A DNA stretch of 64,000 nt from Brucella tritici. Its GTDB lineage: Bacteria; Pseudomonadota; Alphaproteobacteria; Rhizobiales; Rhizobiaceae. The number at the start of each line of letters is the position of its first letter. The stretch's first letter is position 1. The DNA is taken from the NCBI RefSeq assembly GCF_902825325.1, contig NZ_CADEAR010000009.1:1-64000 (forward strand), given 5' to 3'. The position numbers and the translations under genes were made by a program. Positions 24,849-33,164 of this stretch are shown piece after piece. The notes under the pieces were generated by a model. The model worked only from the letters and a program-made list of their open reading frames with translations. It was not told the origin of the DNA and did not search any database.

Positions 24849-24995
24849 TTAGCGAGCAGCGGCCTTGCGTGCGACGAACGGGATTTCCGAAGGCAGGATG
24901 CCAAGGTCGTTCAGTTCACGTGGGCTCAGGCGGCTCAGTTCGTTTACGGTGTTACGGTAACGGCGCCAGTTGTTGTACGAGCGGATCAGGTTCAT
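24849..24995 (-). CDS. DUF1127 small arginine-rich protein
   Basis: A 48-residue protein. The DUF1127 (YjiS-like) core occupies residues 5-36: YNNWRRYRNTVNELSRLSPR then ELNDLGI. It is basic, with an Arg-rich first helix. AGGTGAG lies a few bases before the ATG. DUF1127 proteins of alphaproteobacteria bind RNA and affect sRNA maturation and phosphate or carbon metabolism. CcaF1 of Rhodobacter, the best-known case, is co-transcribed with the CcsR RNAs, exactly as the array at 24654-24770 follows this gene. It is intact and in the family's usual size range. Confidence 0.9.
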   Translation of the reverse strand: MNLIRSYNNWRRYRNTVNELSRLSPRELNDLGILPSEIPFVARKAAAR

Positions 24996-25494
24996 TTCTC
25001 TCACCTAGTAAAATCTTATCTCTTTGTTGCAAACAGCATATAGGCTCGAAGCATTTCGAATTGGAGAGACAGATTTGCATAGCTGCAATGCGTTAAAGCT
25101 TGTCAGTTGCACGGCTTCTGCGCAGCTTGGTCATCATGCGATCACAATCATCTGTCCAAGTGGGGAAATCGCCAGAATTCAGTTGCTTGGGCGGCTAACT
25201 GGTTAAAACTTCTTTAAAAATTTGCCGGTCGGAAAAATCCTCCACAAAATGTGGTGGAGAGCGGTACGGCCAACGGTTTTGGTTACCGGTTAAATGTACG
25301 GTCTCGTCTATGCTGCAATATGCTTGTATAATAGAGTATAAATCTGAACCTCCTGTCAGCTTTAGATTTTGTCGCAAAAGTCCGGGATATAGTCGGTTAG
25401 AGACAACAATTCCACATGACTTGCGCGCCGGATTGGGTTAAGGGAGTTTCGTCGGGTGTCGGGACGCCATATCATGTGACGTTCTTACACTGTC
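24996..25494. other. Intergenic stretch between DUF1127 gene and glycine riboswitch
   Basis: About 500 bases hold two divergent promoters but no gene. For the plus-strand gcv transcript a good -10, TATAAT, occurs at 25327-25332; its -35 is weak. For the minus-strand DUF1127 gene no classical promoter is clear. Short open frames here have no domain or ribosome site. Confidence 0.5.
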
Positions 25495-25670
25495 TGTCTG
25501 CGGGAGAGCGCCAACTGGTCGCCGAAGGGGAAATCGCCCGAAATCTCTCAGGTACAAGGAACCGCAGACGGGTAAGACAACTCTGGAAAGTCGGGGGAAA
25601 CCCTGCGCCGAAGGTGTAAGTGTAGCTTTCAGCTATGCGAGTCTCTCAGGCCTGAGACAGAGGGGCACGA
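25495..25670 (+). ncRNA. Tandem glycine riboswitch upstream of gcvT
   Basis: Two glycine aptamers lie back to back. Aptamer 1 (about 25498-25575) has GGGAGAG, GCCGAAGGGG and ATCTCTCAGGTACAAGGAACC. Aptamer 2 (about 25579-25668) has the conserved GCGCCGAAGGTGTAAG and GTCTCTCAGGCCTGAGACAG, followed by AGGGG. The CGCCGAAGG and CTCTCAGG cores are diagnostic. It ends about 45 bases before gcvT and would turn on the cleavage operon when glycine is abundant. Exact aptamer limits need covariance-model alignment. Confidence 0.93.
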
Positions 25671-25715
25671 AGCAACCGCATTTTGCGGAGGCACACGTGC
25701 GACTCTGGAGTTGTT

Positions 25716-26819
25716 ATGGGCGATACCGCACACTTGAATACCCTGCCATTGCAGGATTTGCATGAAGAAGCTGGCGCGCGCTTCGGCGGCTTTGCTGGCT
25801 GGAACATGCCGATCACCTATCCGCTGGGCGTGATGAAGGAACATCTTCACACGCGCCAGCATGTTGGCCTCTTCGATATTTCACATATGAAGCTGATCGA
25901 CGTTTCGGGCGCAGATGCTATCGCACTTCTGGCCGAAACCTGTCCGCTTGATCCATCGTCTCTGAAAACCGGCCAGTCGAAATACACTTTCTTCCTCAAT
26001 GACAAGGGCGGCGTTCTTGACGATCTTATCGTCACGCGTCTTGGCGAAGACCGTTTCATGGTTGTTGCCAACGCGGGCAACGCCGATGCCGATATTGAGC
26101 ATCTCAATGAAGCAGCATCTGGCAAGGATGTAACGGTCAATCCACTGGATCGCGTTTTTCTGGCTATTCAGGGTCCGGAAGCCGAAAGCGTCATTAATGA
26201 TGCAGGTTTGGCTGGCGCAGAACTCAGTTTTATGAGCGGCTTTGAGCCCAAAGCTGGTTGGTTCATGACCCGTTCGGGCTATACCGGCGAAGACGGTTTT
26301 GAAATCGGCCTGCCTGCTGATGAAGCTCGTGTACTTGCAACGAAACTGCTTGCCGACGAGCGCGTCGAATGGATTGGTCTTGCCGCTCGCGACAGTCTGC
26401 GCCTTGAAGCCGGTCTCTGCCTGCACGGTCAGGACATAACGCCGGAAACCGATCCTGTTTCGGCGGGTCTCACTTGGGCAATTGCCAAGCCTGTGCGCGA
26501 AAAGGCTGCGTTCAACGGCGCAAAGGCTGTGCTGGACGCGATCGCCAAGGGCGCATCTGCCAAGCGCGTCGGCCTGAAGCCTGAAGGCCGCCAGCCGGTC
26601 CGCGGTGGAGCTGACCTCTTTGATGAATCCGGTCGCCAGATCGGCACTGTTACTTCCGGTGGGTTCGGTCCATCGGCAGGATTCCCGGTTGCCATGGGCT
26701 ATGTCGAGGCAAGTCTCGCTACCCCCGGCACACGTGTTTTCGCTGACGTTCGCGGCAACAAGGTTCCCGTTGACGTTTCGGCGCTTCCCTTCACTCCGCA
26801 TCGCTATCGCAAAGGATGA
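25716..26819 (+). CDS. gcvT: Aminomethyltransferase, glycine cleavage T-protein
   Basis: A 367-residue enzyme passing the aminomethyl carbon from lipoyl-H-protein to tetrahydrofolate, releasing ammonia. It has the GcvT folate-binding features [32 protein letters not shown], and [12 protein letters not shown]. The C-terminal barrel ends with [14 protein letters not shown]. The ATG at 25716 follows GGAG five bases upstream. It is the first gene of gcvTHP, controlled by the riboswitch in its leader; gcvH begins five bases after its stop. Confidence 0.95.
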   Translation: MGDTAHLNTLPLQDLHEEAGARFGGFAGWNMPITYPLGVMKEHLHTRQHVGLFDISHMKLIDVSGADAIALLAETCPLDPSSLKTGQSKYTFFLNDKGGVLDDLIVTRLGEDRFMVVANAGNADADIEHLNEAASGKDVTVNPLDRVFLAIQGPEAESVINDAGLAGAELSFMSGFEPKAGWFMTRSGYTGEDGFEIGLPADEARVLATKLLADERVEWIGLAARDSLRLEAGLCLHGQDITPETDPVSAGLTWAIAKPVREKAAFNGAKAVLDAIAKGASAKRVGLKPEGRQPVRGGADLFDESGRQIGTVTSGGFGPSAGFPVAMGYVEASLATPGTRVFADVRGNKVPVDVSALPFTPHRYRKG

Positions 26820-26824
26820 TTTCC

Positions 26825-27193
26825 ATGGCCAATATCCTGTTCACCGAAGATCACGAGTGGATCAGCGTCGAAAACGGCGTTGCCACTGTTGGCATTACGA
26901 TCCACGCACAGGAACAACTGGGTGACCTCGTTTTCGTCGAGCTGCCGGACGTCGGCCGCACGGCCACGAAAGGCGAAGGCATCGTGGTTGTGGAATCGGT
27001 CAAGGCCGCTTCCGACGTTTACGCGCCGGTTGATGGCGAAGTGGTCGAAGTCAACGAAGCCGTTGCAAGCGATCCGGCTCTTATCAATCAGGCCGCAGAA
27101 GGCGAAGGCTGGCTTTTCAAGCTGAAGCTTTCCGACGAAGGCCAGCTCTCCGGCCTGCTCGACAAGGCCGGTTACGACAAACTGGTAGGGTAA
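26825..27193 (+). CDS. gcvH: Glycine cleavage system H-protein
   Basis: A 122-residue lipoyl carrier shuttling the aminomethyl group between P- and T-proteins. The lipoylated Lys is K60 in [11 protein letters not shown]. The N-terminus [20 protein letters not shown] is characteristic. AAAGGA lies eight bases before the ATG at 26825. It lies between gcvT and gcvP with gaps of about five bases, consistent with one transcript. Confidence 0.96.
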   Translation: MANILFTEDHEWISVENGVATVGITIHAQEQLGDLVFVELPDVGRTATKGEGIVVVESVKAASDVYAPVDGEVVEVNEAVASDPALINQAAEGEGWLFKLKLSDEGQLSGLLDKAGYDKLVG

Positions 27194-27197
27194 ACAA

Positions 27198-30011
27198 ATG
27201 ACGCAGCAGGTTCTTCCCTTTGTTGCCCGTCATATCGGGCCAAGATTGGAAGACGAGCGCGCAATGCTTGCAGCGCTCGGCCTTCCTTCCATGGAAACCC
27301 TTATCACCCAGGCGGTTCCCGCATCTATTCGTTTGAATCTCGCGCTCGATTTGCCCGCTGCTTTGAGCGAACATGCAGCGCTTGCGGAGCTCAATGAAAT
27401 CATGGGCCGCAATGTGGTGAAGAAGAGCTTCATCGGTGCGGGCTATCATGGTGTGGAAACACCGCCTGTCATTCAGCGCAACCTGTTTGAAAATCCGGCC
27501 TGGTACACGGCCTACACGCCGTACCAGTCGGAAATCAGCCAGGGCCGCCTCGAGCTTCTTTTCCACTTCCAGACGCTGGTTGCTGAACTGACCGGCCTGC
27601 CGGTTGCTTGCGCCTCGCTTCTCGATGAAGCGACCGCAGTTGCCGAAGCTATAGGCGTTGCCTGCCGTCATCACCGCGACAAGCGCAGCCGTATCTTGCT
27701 TGCTGGCGAACTGCATCCGCAGAGTGTTGACGTGATCAACACCCGCGCCGAACCGCTTGGCTGGGAGATCGAAACTGGCAGCACTGTCGATGACAATACC
27801 GCTGCCATCGTCGTGCCGTGGCCGGATACGCGTGGCGTCTATGGCGATTTCGGCAAGGTCATCGCCGATGCGAAGGCTAAAGGCACACTGGTTATCGCAG
27901 TTGCTGATCCGTTGGCACTGACCATCATGGAAGCGCCAGCCAGTTGGGGCGCCGACATGGCTGTAGGCTCCATGCAGCGTTACGGCGTGCCGATGGGCTT
28001 CGGTGGTCCACATGCCGCATATCTGGCGGTGTCGGAACCTCTGACCCGCATCATTCCGGGCCGCATCGTCGGTCAGTCGGTCGATGCGCATGGCCGTGCA
28101 GCCTATCGTCTGGCGCTCCAGACCCGCGAACAGCATATCCGTCGCGACAAGGCGACCTCGAACATCTGTACCGCGCAGGCACTGCTCGCCAATATGGCCG
28201 CATCCTTCGCGATCTGGCACGGTCCTGCTGGTTTGCAGGCTATTGCAACGCGTGTTGCTGGTCTTGCTGCACGCTTTGCGGCTGGCCTCAAGGCTGCTGG
28301 TGTCGAGATCGCAGGCGATAGCCTGTTCGATACGGTGACGATTAAAGTTGCCGGTAAGGCTGCGAAGATTGCCGATGAAGCCGACAAGGGCGGTCGTCTG
28401 CTCCGCATCATCGATGCGGACACGGTTGGCGTGACTTTCGATGAAACCTCGACCGAAGACGATCTGGCCGCACTGGCTGTTCTTTTCGGCGCGAAGGCTG
28501 TCGAAGGCGACGCGGTTCTCGTTCCGGGCGACGCGCGCGGTGAGGGCTTCCTGACGCAGGATGTATTCCACTCGCATCGTTCCGAAACCGAGATGATGCG
28601 CTTCCTGCGTCGTCTGGCAGACAAGGATCTGGCGCTTGACCGCGCGATGATCCCGCTCGGCTCCTGCACCATGAAGCTCAATGCGGCGGCAGAAATGATG
28701 CCGGTGAGCTGGAATACGGTTGCAAACCTGCATCCGTTCGCGCCTGCGGCACAAACCGAAGGCTATGCGAAGATGACATCTGACGTCGAAGCATGGCTTT
28801 GCGAAGTCACCGGCTTTGCAGGTGTATCGTTGCAGCCAAATGCTGGCAGTCAGGGCGAATATGCTGGTCTCTTGGCCATCCGTCATTATCACCAGTCGCG
28901 TGGCGAAGGTCATCGCAACATCTGCCTGATCCCATCGTCTGCGCATGGCACCAATCCGGCCAGCGCCTCGATGGCAGGCATGAGCGTTGTCGTGGTCAAT
29001 TGCCGTCCGGATGGCGATATCGATATCGACGATCTCAAGGCCAAGGCCGAGAAGCATCGCGATAATCTCGCCGCCTTCATGATCACCTATCCGTCGACCT
29101 ATGGCGTGTTCGAAGAAGGCATCAAGGCTTTCTGTGAAATCGTCCATGACAATGGCGGTCAGGTCTATTTCGACGGAGCAAACCTCAATGCACTCGTCGG
29201 CCTTGCTCGCCCTTGCGACATTGGCGCCGATGTTTGCCACATGAACCTGCACAAGACCTTCTGCATCCCACATGGCGGCGGCGGTCCGGGTGTTGGTCCG
29301 ATTGGCGTTGCAAAGCATCTGGTGCCTTATCTGCCGGGGCATGTCGACCTCGGTTCCAAGCACGCTGTTTCGGCTGCACCGTTCGGCAGCGCGTCCATTC
29401 TGGTCATTACGTGGATGTATATCCGCATGATGGGCGGCGCGGGTCTCAAGAAGGCAACCGAGGCTGCAATCCTCAACGCCAACTATATCGCGTATCGTCT
29501 GAAGGACGCATATCCGATCCTTTATACCGGCGCGCATGATCGGGTGGCGCATGAGTGCATCGTGGATACGCGTGTTCTGAAGGATAGCGCGGGCGTAACC
29601 GTGGAAGATGTGGCCAAGCGCCTGATCGACTATGGTTTCCATGCGCCGACCATGTCCTGGCCGGTTGCGGGTACGCTGATGATCGAGCCGACGGAATCCG
29701 AGCCGAAGTCGGAAATCGACCGTCTTTGCGACGCGATGATTGCCATTGCTGGTGAGGCGAAGAAGATTGCCGATGGTGTCTGGCCGCAGGATGACAATCC
29801 TCTTGCCAACGCACCGCACACGGCAGGCGATACGCTGGCCAGTGAATGGACGCATCCTTACACGCGTGAGGAAGCGGTTTTCCCGGCGATTAGCCTCGGC
29901 GGTGAATTCGACACGACGGCAAAATATTGGCCGCCGGTCAGTCGTGTTGACAATGTCGGCGGTGACAGAAACCTCATCTGCTCTTGCCCACCAGTAGCAG
30001 CCTACGGCTGA
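27198..30011 (+). CDS. gcvP: Glycine dehydrogenase (decarboxylating), P-protein
   Basis: A 937-residue PLP enzyme that decarboxylates glycine and loads the remainder onto H-protein. It is a single-chain, homodimer type fusing both halves. The N-terminal half contains [13 protein letters not shown] and [18 protein letters not shown]. The C-terminal half has the PLP lysine, K686, in [19 protein letters not shown]. The closing [20 protein letters not shown] is typical. It is the last gene of the operon, with a strong terminator 25 bases later. A very long open frame on the opposite strand across it is a coding shadow. Confidence 0.96.
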   Translation: MTQQVLPFVARHIGPRLEDERAMLAALGLPSMETLITQAVPASIRLNLALDLPAALSEHAALAELNEIMGRNVVKKSFIGAGYHGVETPPVIQRNLFENPAWYTAYTPYQSEISQGRLELLFHFQTLVAELTGLPVACASLLDEATAVAEAIGVACRHHRDKRSRILLAGELHPQSVDVINTRAEPLGWEIETGSTVDDNTAAIVVPWPDTRGVYGDFGKVIADAKAKGTLVIAVADPLALTIMEAPASWGADMAVGSMQRYGVPMGFGGPHAAYLAVSEPLTRIIPGRIVGQSVDAHGRAAYRLALQTREQHIRRDKATSNICTAQALLANMAASFAIWHGPAGLQAIATRVAGLAARFAAGLKAAGVEIAGDSLFDTVTIKVAGKAAKIADEADKGGRLLRIIDADTVGVTFDETSTEDDLAALAVLFGAKAVEGDAVLVPGDARGEGFLTQDVFHSHRSETEMMRFLRRLADKDLALDRAMIPLGSCTMKLNAAAEMMPVSWNTVANLHPFAPAAQTEGYAKMTSDVEAWLCEVTGFAGVSLQPNAGSQGEYAGLLAIRHYHQSRGEGHRNICLIPSSAHGTNPASASMAGMSVVVVNCRPDGDIDIDDLKAKAEKHRDNLAAFMITYPSTYGVFEEGIKAFCEIVHDNGGQVYFDGANLNALVGLARPCDIGADVCHMNLHKTFCIPHGGGGPGVGPIGVAKHLVPYLPGHVDLGSKHAVSAAPFGSASILVITWMYIRMMGGAGLKKATEAAILNANYIAYRLKDAYPILYTGAHDRVAHECIVDTRVLKDSAGVTVEDVAKRLIDYGFHAPTMSWPVAGTLMIEPTESEPKSEIDRLCDAMIAIAGEAKKIADGVWPQDDNPLANAPHTAGDTLASEWTHPYTREEAVFPAISLGGEFDTTAKYWPPVSRVDNVGGDRNLICSCPPVAAYG

Positions 30012-30035
30012 AATAAAATGTAGGTCAGTCGATGG

Positions 30036-30066
30036 AAAGCGCCGCGGAAACGCGGCGCTTTTTTGT
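30036..30066 (+). terminator. Terminator of gcvTHP
   Basis: AAAGCGCCGCG (30036-30046) pairs with CGCGGCGCTTT (30051-30061) around a GAAA tetraloop, followed by a T-run. The 11-bp stem is perfect. Confidence 0.95.
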
Positions 30067-30225
30067 GTCGTACCCAAGTGTATTTTGCTGATTAACTGAA
30101 AATAAGTTAATACGCAGAAGTGCGATTTTGAAAAAGCTGAGTTTTTTGAATTAGTGTTTTTAAAACAGCGATTTGTACAAGTTGCGCATTTTTGGTGAAA
30201 AGAGGAGGGAGCCAGAAATGTGGGC

Positions 30226-30338
30226 AAAAAAAGAGCCGGACTGGGAAGTCCGGCTAAGTTATGAAGGTGCCACATTGGGCAAACCTCCAGAGGGGAACAC
30301 TTACCGCGCGCAATGGGAGGAGGCACAGCGGTAAGTGA
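30226..30338 (-). ncRNA. Free-standing cuckoo-type sRNA (single CCTCCTCCC hairpin)
   Basis: On the minus strand, a perfect 10-bp stem, CACTTACCGC with GCGGTAAGTG (30328-30337 and 30298-30307), exposes a 20-base loop containing CCTCCTCCC. Some 40 bases on, AGCCGGACT/AGTCCGGCT (30234-30255, loop of four) with seven T residues forms a clear terminator. Upstream, TTGAAG (30373-30368) and CATATC (30350-30345), 17 bases apart, resemble an RpoH-type promoter and would start transcription right at the first hairpin. No gene precedes it, unlike the tandem array at 24654-24770. Predicted length is about 112 bases. Confidence 0.7.
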
Positions 30339-30344
30339 CTGTGA

Positions 30345-30373
30345 TATGTATCACCTTGCTCCAATCTTCAACC
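30345..30373 (-). promoter_or_regulatory. RpoH-like promoter of the orphan cuckoo-type sRNA
   Basis: TTGAAG and CATATC are spaced by 17 bases, near the CTTGAA/CNATNT pattern of alphaproteobacterial RpoH promoters. The transcription start would fall at about 30338, at the base of the sRNA hairpin. Confidence 0.45.
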
Positions 30374-30628
30374 CCTGAAACACGAAATTTTTGACCATTT
30401 CGGAAAATTCTGAAACTTTTCGGGTTCCGGCTGCGTTCTCCGGCTTATTGGTCAGCATTTGTATCCTGTGGTGCCTGTGGCGTGCTCCAAATCGAAACAA
30501 TCTCCCGTTGCAAATGGCAAGTCGGTGCGACTCGCAAATCAGCCTGCAAAGTTTTGGGATGTATTCGCACTGGCTGATGGCTAGGATGTCTTCGGGAACT
30601 ACTGGCATCGCTGCGAATGGGAGATTTC

Positions 30629-31063
30629 ATGGATTTGCGGCTGCTTCTGCTTATGGTTGTCGCCGGCATAGGCCTCGGCGTTCTGTTAATTCATTTTCTG
30701 GGTGGGGGGCTGAAACGCAGCATTCTTCCCGACGACGAAAGTGTCAGAACGCGCTTTCATCTTGACTATCCCGAGATCGAAATCAGTGAGATTTGTTATA
30801 CGGATGATCGTCGCACCGCATTTTTCCCGTTGTGTGGCGCATCTGCAGGGCTCGTCCATAGTGTCGGGGACCGCTTTCTGACGCGATGCATGACCGCCGC
30901 AGATATCCTTGCTCTTGAGGATAAGGGCGATACCGAACTGATATTGCATATGAAGGATTTTACCTGGCCCAAAGCACGATTCCTTTTCAGAAACGCTGCG
31001 GATCGGGAAAGAGTGATATTCTGGCTTTCAGGTTCGTCTAGGGAGGTGAGCCCGCATGGATAG
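30629..31063 (+). CDS. Small membrane-anchored protein of unknown function
   Basis: A 144-residue protein I do not recognise. The first 22 residues form a hydrophobic helix, LLLLMVVAGIGLGVLLIHFL, then a soluble part with Cys at about 55 and 70. No catalytic motif is apparent. An ATG at 30629 follows GGGAG; an in-frame ATG at 30617 is possible. It overlaps the next gene by eight bases, so the two are probably translationally coupled. A membrane-associated partner role for the hydroxylase is a guess. Confidence 0.65.
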   Translation: MDLRLLLLMVVAGIGLGVLLIHFLGGGLKRSILPDDESVRTRFHLDYPEIEISEICYTDDRRTAFFPLCGASAGLVHSVGDRFLTRCMTAADILALEDKGDTELILHMKDFTWPKARFLFRNAADRERVIFWLSGSSREVSPHG

Positions 31064-32000
31064 CAATCCGGTATTTTTCGATGTGACGCGTGTTGCGATC
31101 CCGCTTTATGTGCTGGGAATTCTGATTGAGCTCGTGGCTATCCGCTATTGGCAGCGCAAGGGCGAATTTGAAACGAAAGACGCCTTTACAAGCCTGCTCA
31201 TGGGGGCGGGCAATGTTGCGGCAGGCTTGTTGCTCGGCTTCGTGTCCGTAACAGCTTTGTTGTGGGTCTGGCAGTTCCGCTTTTTTGATCTCGGCCTGTA
31301 TTGGTGGGTGTTCGTGATCGCCTTCATCTTCGATGATTTGCGCTATTACTGCTATCACCGGATTGCGCATCGTGTGCGCTGGGTCTGGGCGGAACACGTC
31401 AACCACCACTCCAGTCAGCACTATAATCTGACGACGGCGCTGCGTCAGTCGTGGACCGGACAGATGACGGGCATGTTCGTGTTGCAGGTGCCGATGGTAT
31501 TGCTCGGATTTCACCCTGCAGTGATCGCTTTTGTCTATGGGTTCAATCTTATCTATCAATTCTGGATTCACACGGAAGCCGTCGGCAAACTGCCGAAGCC
31601 TATCGAGTTCATCTTCAACACCCCGTCGCATCACCGCGTACACCATGCGACCAATCCGCGTTATCTTGACGCGAATTACGCAGGTACGCTGATTGTCTGG
31701 GATCGTATGTTCGGCACCTTCGTGGAGGAGTTGCCGGAAGATATGCCGCGCTATGGTATCGTGAAAAATGTTGGCACATTCAATCCGGTGCGTGTCGCAT
31801 TTCACGAATGGGTCGGTATGTTCAAGGACGTATTCTCGTCAGGTCTCACCTTGCGGCAGCGCCTGATGTATATGATCGCGCCTCCCGGCTGGAGCCATGA
31901 TGGCAGTCGTAAGACATCTGAAGATTTGAAGGCTGATTATGTCAGGCTGAATCCGTTGCAAGCCGGGAAAGCAGGTTTGCCCGAGGGATTTGAAACCTAG
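31056..32000 (+). CDS. Fatty acid hydroxylase/sterol desaturase-family membrane protein
   Basis: A 314-residue membrane di-iron enzyme of the FA_hydroxylase family. The His clusters are in order: HRIAHR near residue 105, HVNHHSSQHYN near 118, and HHRVHH near residue 195. Hydrophobic helices occupy about 8-30, 42-72 and 80-100. Bacterial members hydroxylate or desaturate lipids, carotenoids or alkylglycerols. Length and spacing fit an active enzyme. It is co-oriented and overlapping with the small membrane protein gene. The lipid substrate is not shown. Confidence 0.85.
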   Translation: MDSNPVFFDVTRVAIPLYVLGILIELVAIRYWQRKGEFETKDAFTSLLMGAGNVAAGLLLGFVSVTALLWVWQFRFFDLGLYWWVFVIAFIFDDLRYYCYHRIAHRVRWVWAEHVNHHSSQHYNLTTALRQSWTGQMTGMFVLQVPMVLLGFHPAVIAFVYGFNLIYQFWIHTEAVGKLPKPIEFIFNTPSHHRVHHATNPRYLDANYAGTLIVWDRMFGTFVEELPEDMPRYGIVKNVGTFNPVRVAFHEWVGMFKDVFSSGLTLRQRLMYMIAPPGWSHDGSRKTSEDLKADYVRLNPLQAGKAGLPEGFET

Positions 32001-32149
32001 ACCGGTTTGATTTCAGCATGCAGTCAACCGATGTTTAATCGTGTTATGACCATGTCTTCAGTGTATTTTCAATGACTTATGCAATCACCTCTGAACTTGG
32101 CAGACTATCATTCCTTACTAACTAACGGACCCATAAGCTCCTGAAATAG

Positions 32150-32164
32150 TTAGAATAATTCTAA
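32150..32164. promoter_or_regulatory. ICE-box palindrome (probable Irr site)
   Basis: TTAGAATAATTCTAA is a perfect inverted repeat about a central A and fits the Rhizobiales iron control element TTTAGAA-N3-TTCTAAA recognised by Irr. Its centre lies about 72 bases before the likely transcription start, an activator-like position. Confidence 0.72.
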
Positions 32165-32194
32165 AACATTCCCGTGCTGGTCAACTTCATTTAA

Positions 32195-32222
32195 CTTGCA
32201 GCGCCGGCTCCGCAGATATAAA
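32195..32222 (+). promoter_or_regulatory. Promoter of the efeUOB-type operon
   Basis: CTTGCA (32195-32200) and TATAAA (32217-32222) are 16 bases apart, matching alphaproteobacterial housekeeping promoters. The start point should lie near 32229. The leader then has no hairpin I can see. Confidence 0.55.
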
Positions 32223-32310
32223 AGATGACCAAATGGCGAAGGCTTCGTGCCGGGTTTGAAGAGAAGCGACCAAGGGACAGGCCGATTTCTCTGTCTTTTG
32301 GATAGTCGGA

Positions 32311-33153
32311 ATGCTCGTACCTTTTCTCATCATGTTCCGCGAAGGCGTTGAAGCAGCGCTGATCGTCGGTATTATAGCCAGTTATCTTCACCAGACCGGG
32401 CGTAGCGCATGGATGCCCGTAGTCTGGATCGGCATTTTGCTTGCTCTGGCTATGTCGCTTACCGTTGGCGCTATCCTGCAGCTTCTGAGTGCGGAATTCC
32501 CGCAGAAAGCGCAGGAGCTTTTCGAAGCCATTATTGGTCTTATTGCCGTTGTTGTACTGACCTCAATGGTGTTCTGGATGCGCAAGGCCGCACGCTCCAT
32601 CAAGTCGGAACTGCATCACTCCATCGATGCAGCCTTTCAGACATCAACGCACAAAGGCTTCGGTCTCATTCTGATGGTGTTCTTCGCCGTCGCACGTGAG
32701 GGACTGGAATCGGTCTTCTTTCTGTTAGCGGCTTTTCAGCAGAGCGAAGGGCCCGCAGCACCGCTTGGCGCGCTTCTCGGTGTTTTGCTGGCGGTCGCTG
32801 TTGGCTACGGCATCTTTAAAGGTGGCTTGAAGCTGAACCTTCGTCGCTTCTTCCGCTGGACCGGTGTTTTCATTTTGATCATCGCGGCGGGCATTCTCGC
32901 CAATTCTGTCATGGCGCTGCACGAAGCTGGTATCTGGAACCATTTCCAGACGGTTGTTTTCGATATGAGCGATGTTCTGCCACTCGACAGCACGCTTGGC
33001 TCGGTTCTGGCGGGTGTGTTCGGTTACATCGCAACGCCGACCGTCAGTGAAGTGGTCGCCTATGTCGCTTTCCTCGTTCCGGCGCTCATCCTGTTCCTGA
33101 TGCCAGCCAGTGCACCGGCAACCGCAAGCCAGGCCAAAACAAGCGCACAGTAA
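32311..33153 (+). CDS. efeU: Ferrous iron permease, FTR1/EfeU family
   Basis: A 280-residue inner-membrane protein with seven helices. Two REGxE motifs, MFREGVEAALIVGII near residue 10 and AREGLESVFFLLA near residue 130, carry iron as in yeast Ftr1 and EfeU. The C-terminal tail is short and Ala-rich. It is the first gene of the operon efeU-efeO-efeB, next to a probable Irr operator, so it is likely induced by iron shortage. The gene is unbroken, unlike the frameshifted version in some laboratory E. coli. Confidence 0.92.
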   Translation: MLVPFLIMFREGVEAALIVGIIASYLHQTGRSAWMPVVWIGILLALAMSLTVGAILQLLSAEFPQKAQELFEAIIGLIAVVVLTSMVFWMRKAARSIKSELHHSIDAAFQTSTHKGFGLILMVFFAVAREGLESVFFLLAAFQQSEGPAAPLGALLGVLLAVAVGYGIFKGGLKLNLRRFFRWTGVFILIIAAGILANSVMALHEAGIWNHFQTVVFDMSDVLPLDSTLGSVLAGVFGYIATPTVSEVVAYVAFLVPALILFLMPASAPATASQAKTSAQ

Positions 33154-33164
33154 AAGAGATTTCA

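Larger units (their letters stand above)
32001..32310. other. Leader and promoter region of the efe operon
   Basis: No gene is present in this 310-base gap. It holds the ICE-like palindrome at 32150-32164 and a promoter CTTGCA-N16-TATAAA (32195-32200, 32217-32222), leaving an untranslated leader of roughly 80 bases before the ferrous permease start codon. Confidence 0.6.

Noticed and set aside
25069-25087. 16 of 17 bases shared with 50202-50218 (ACAGATTTGCAT-x-GCTG)
   Set aside because: A match of this length is expected by chance in 64 kb; only the copy at 50206 extends to a symmetric inverted repeat.
27117-30326. 1069-codon minus-strand open frame
   Set aside because: It lies entirely opposite gcvP and its terminator, and is a shadow produced by the codon bias of gcvP.
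30351-30608. 85-codon minus-strand open frame upstream of the orphan sRNA
   Set aside because: No domain or ribosome site, and it reads through the predicted sRNA promoter.
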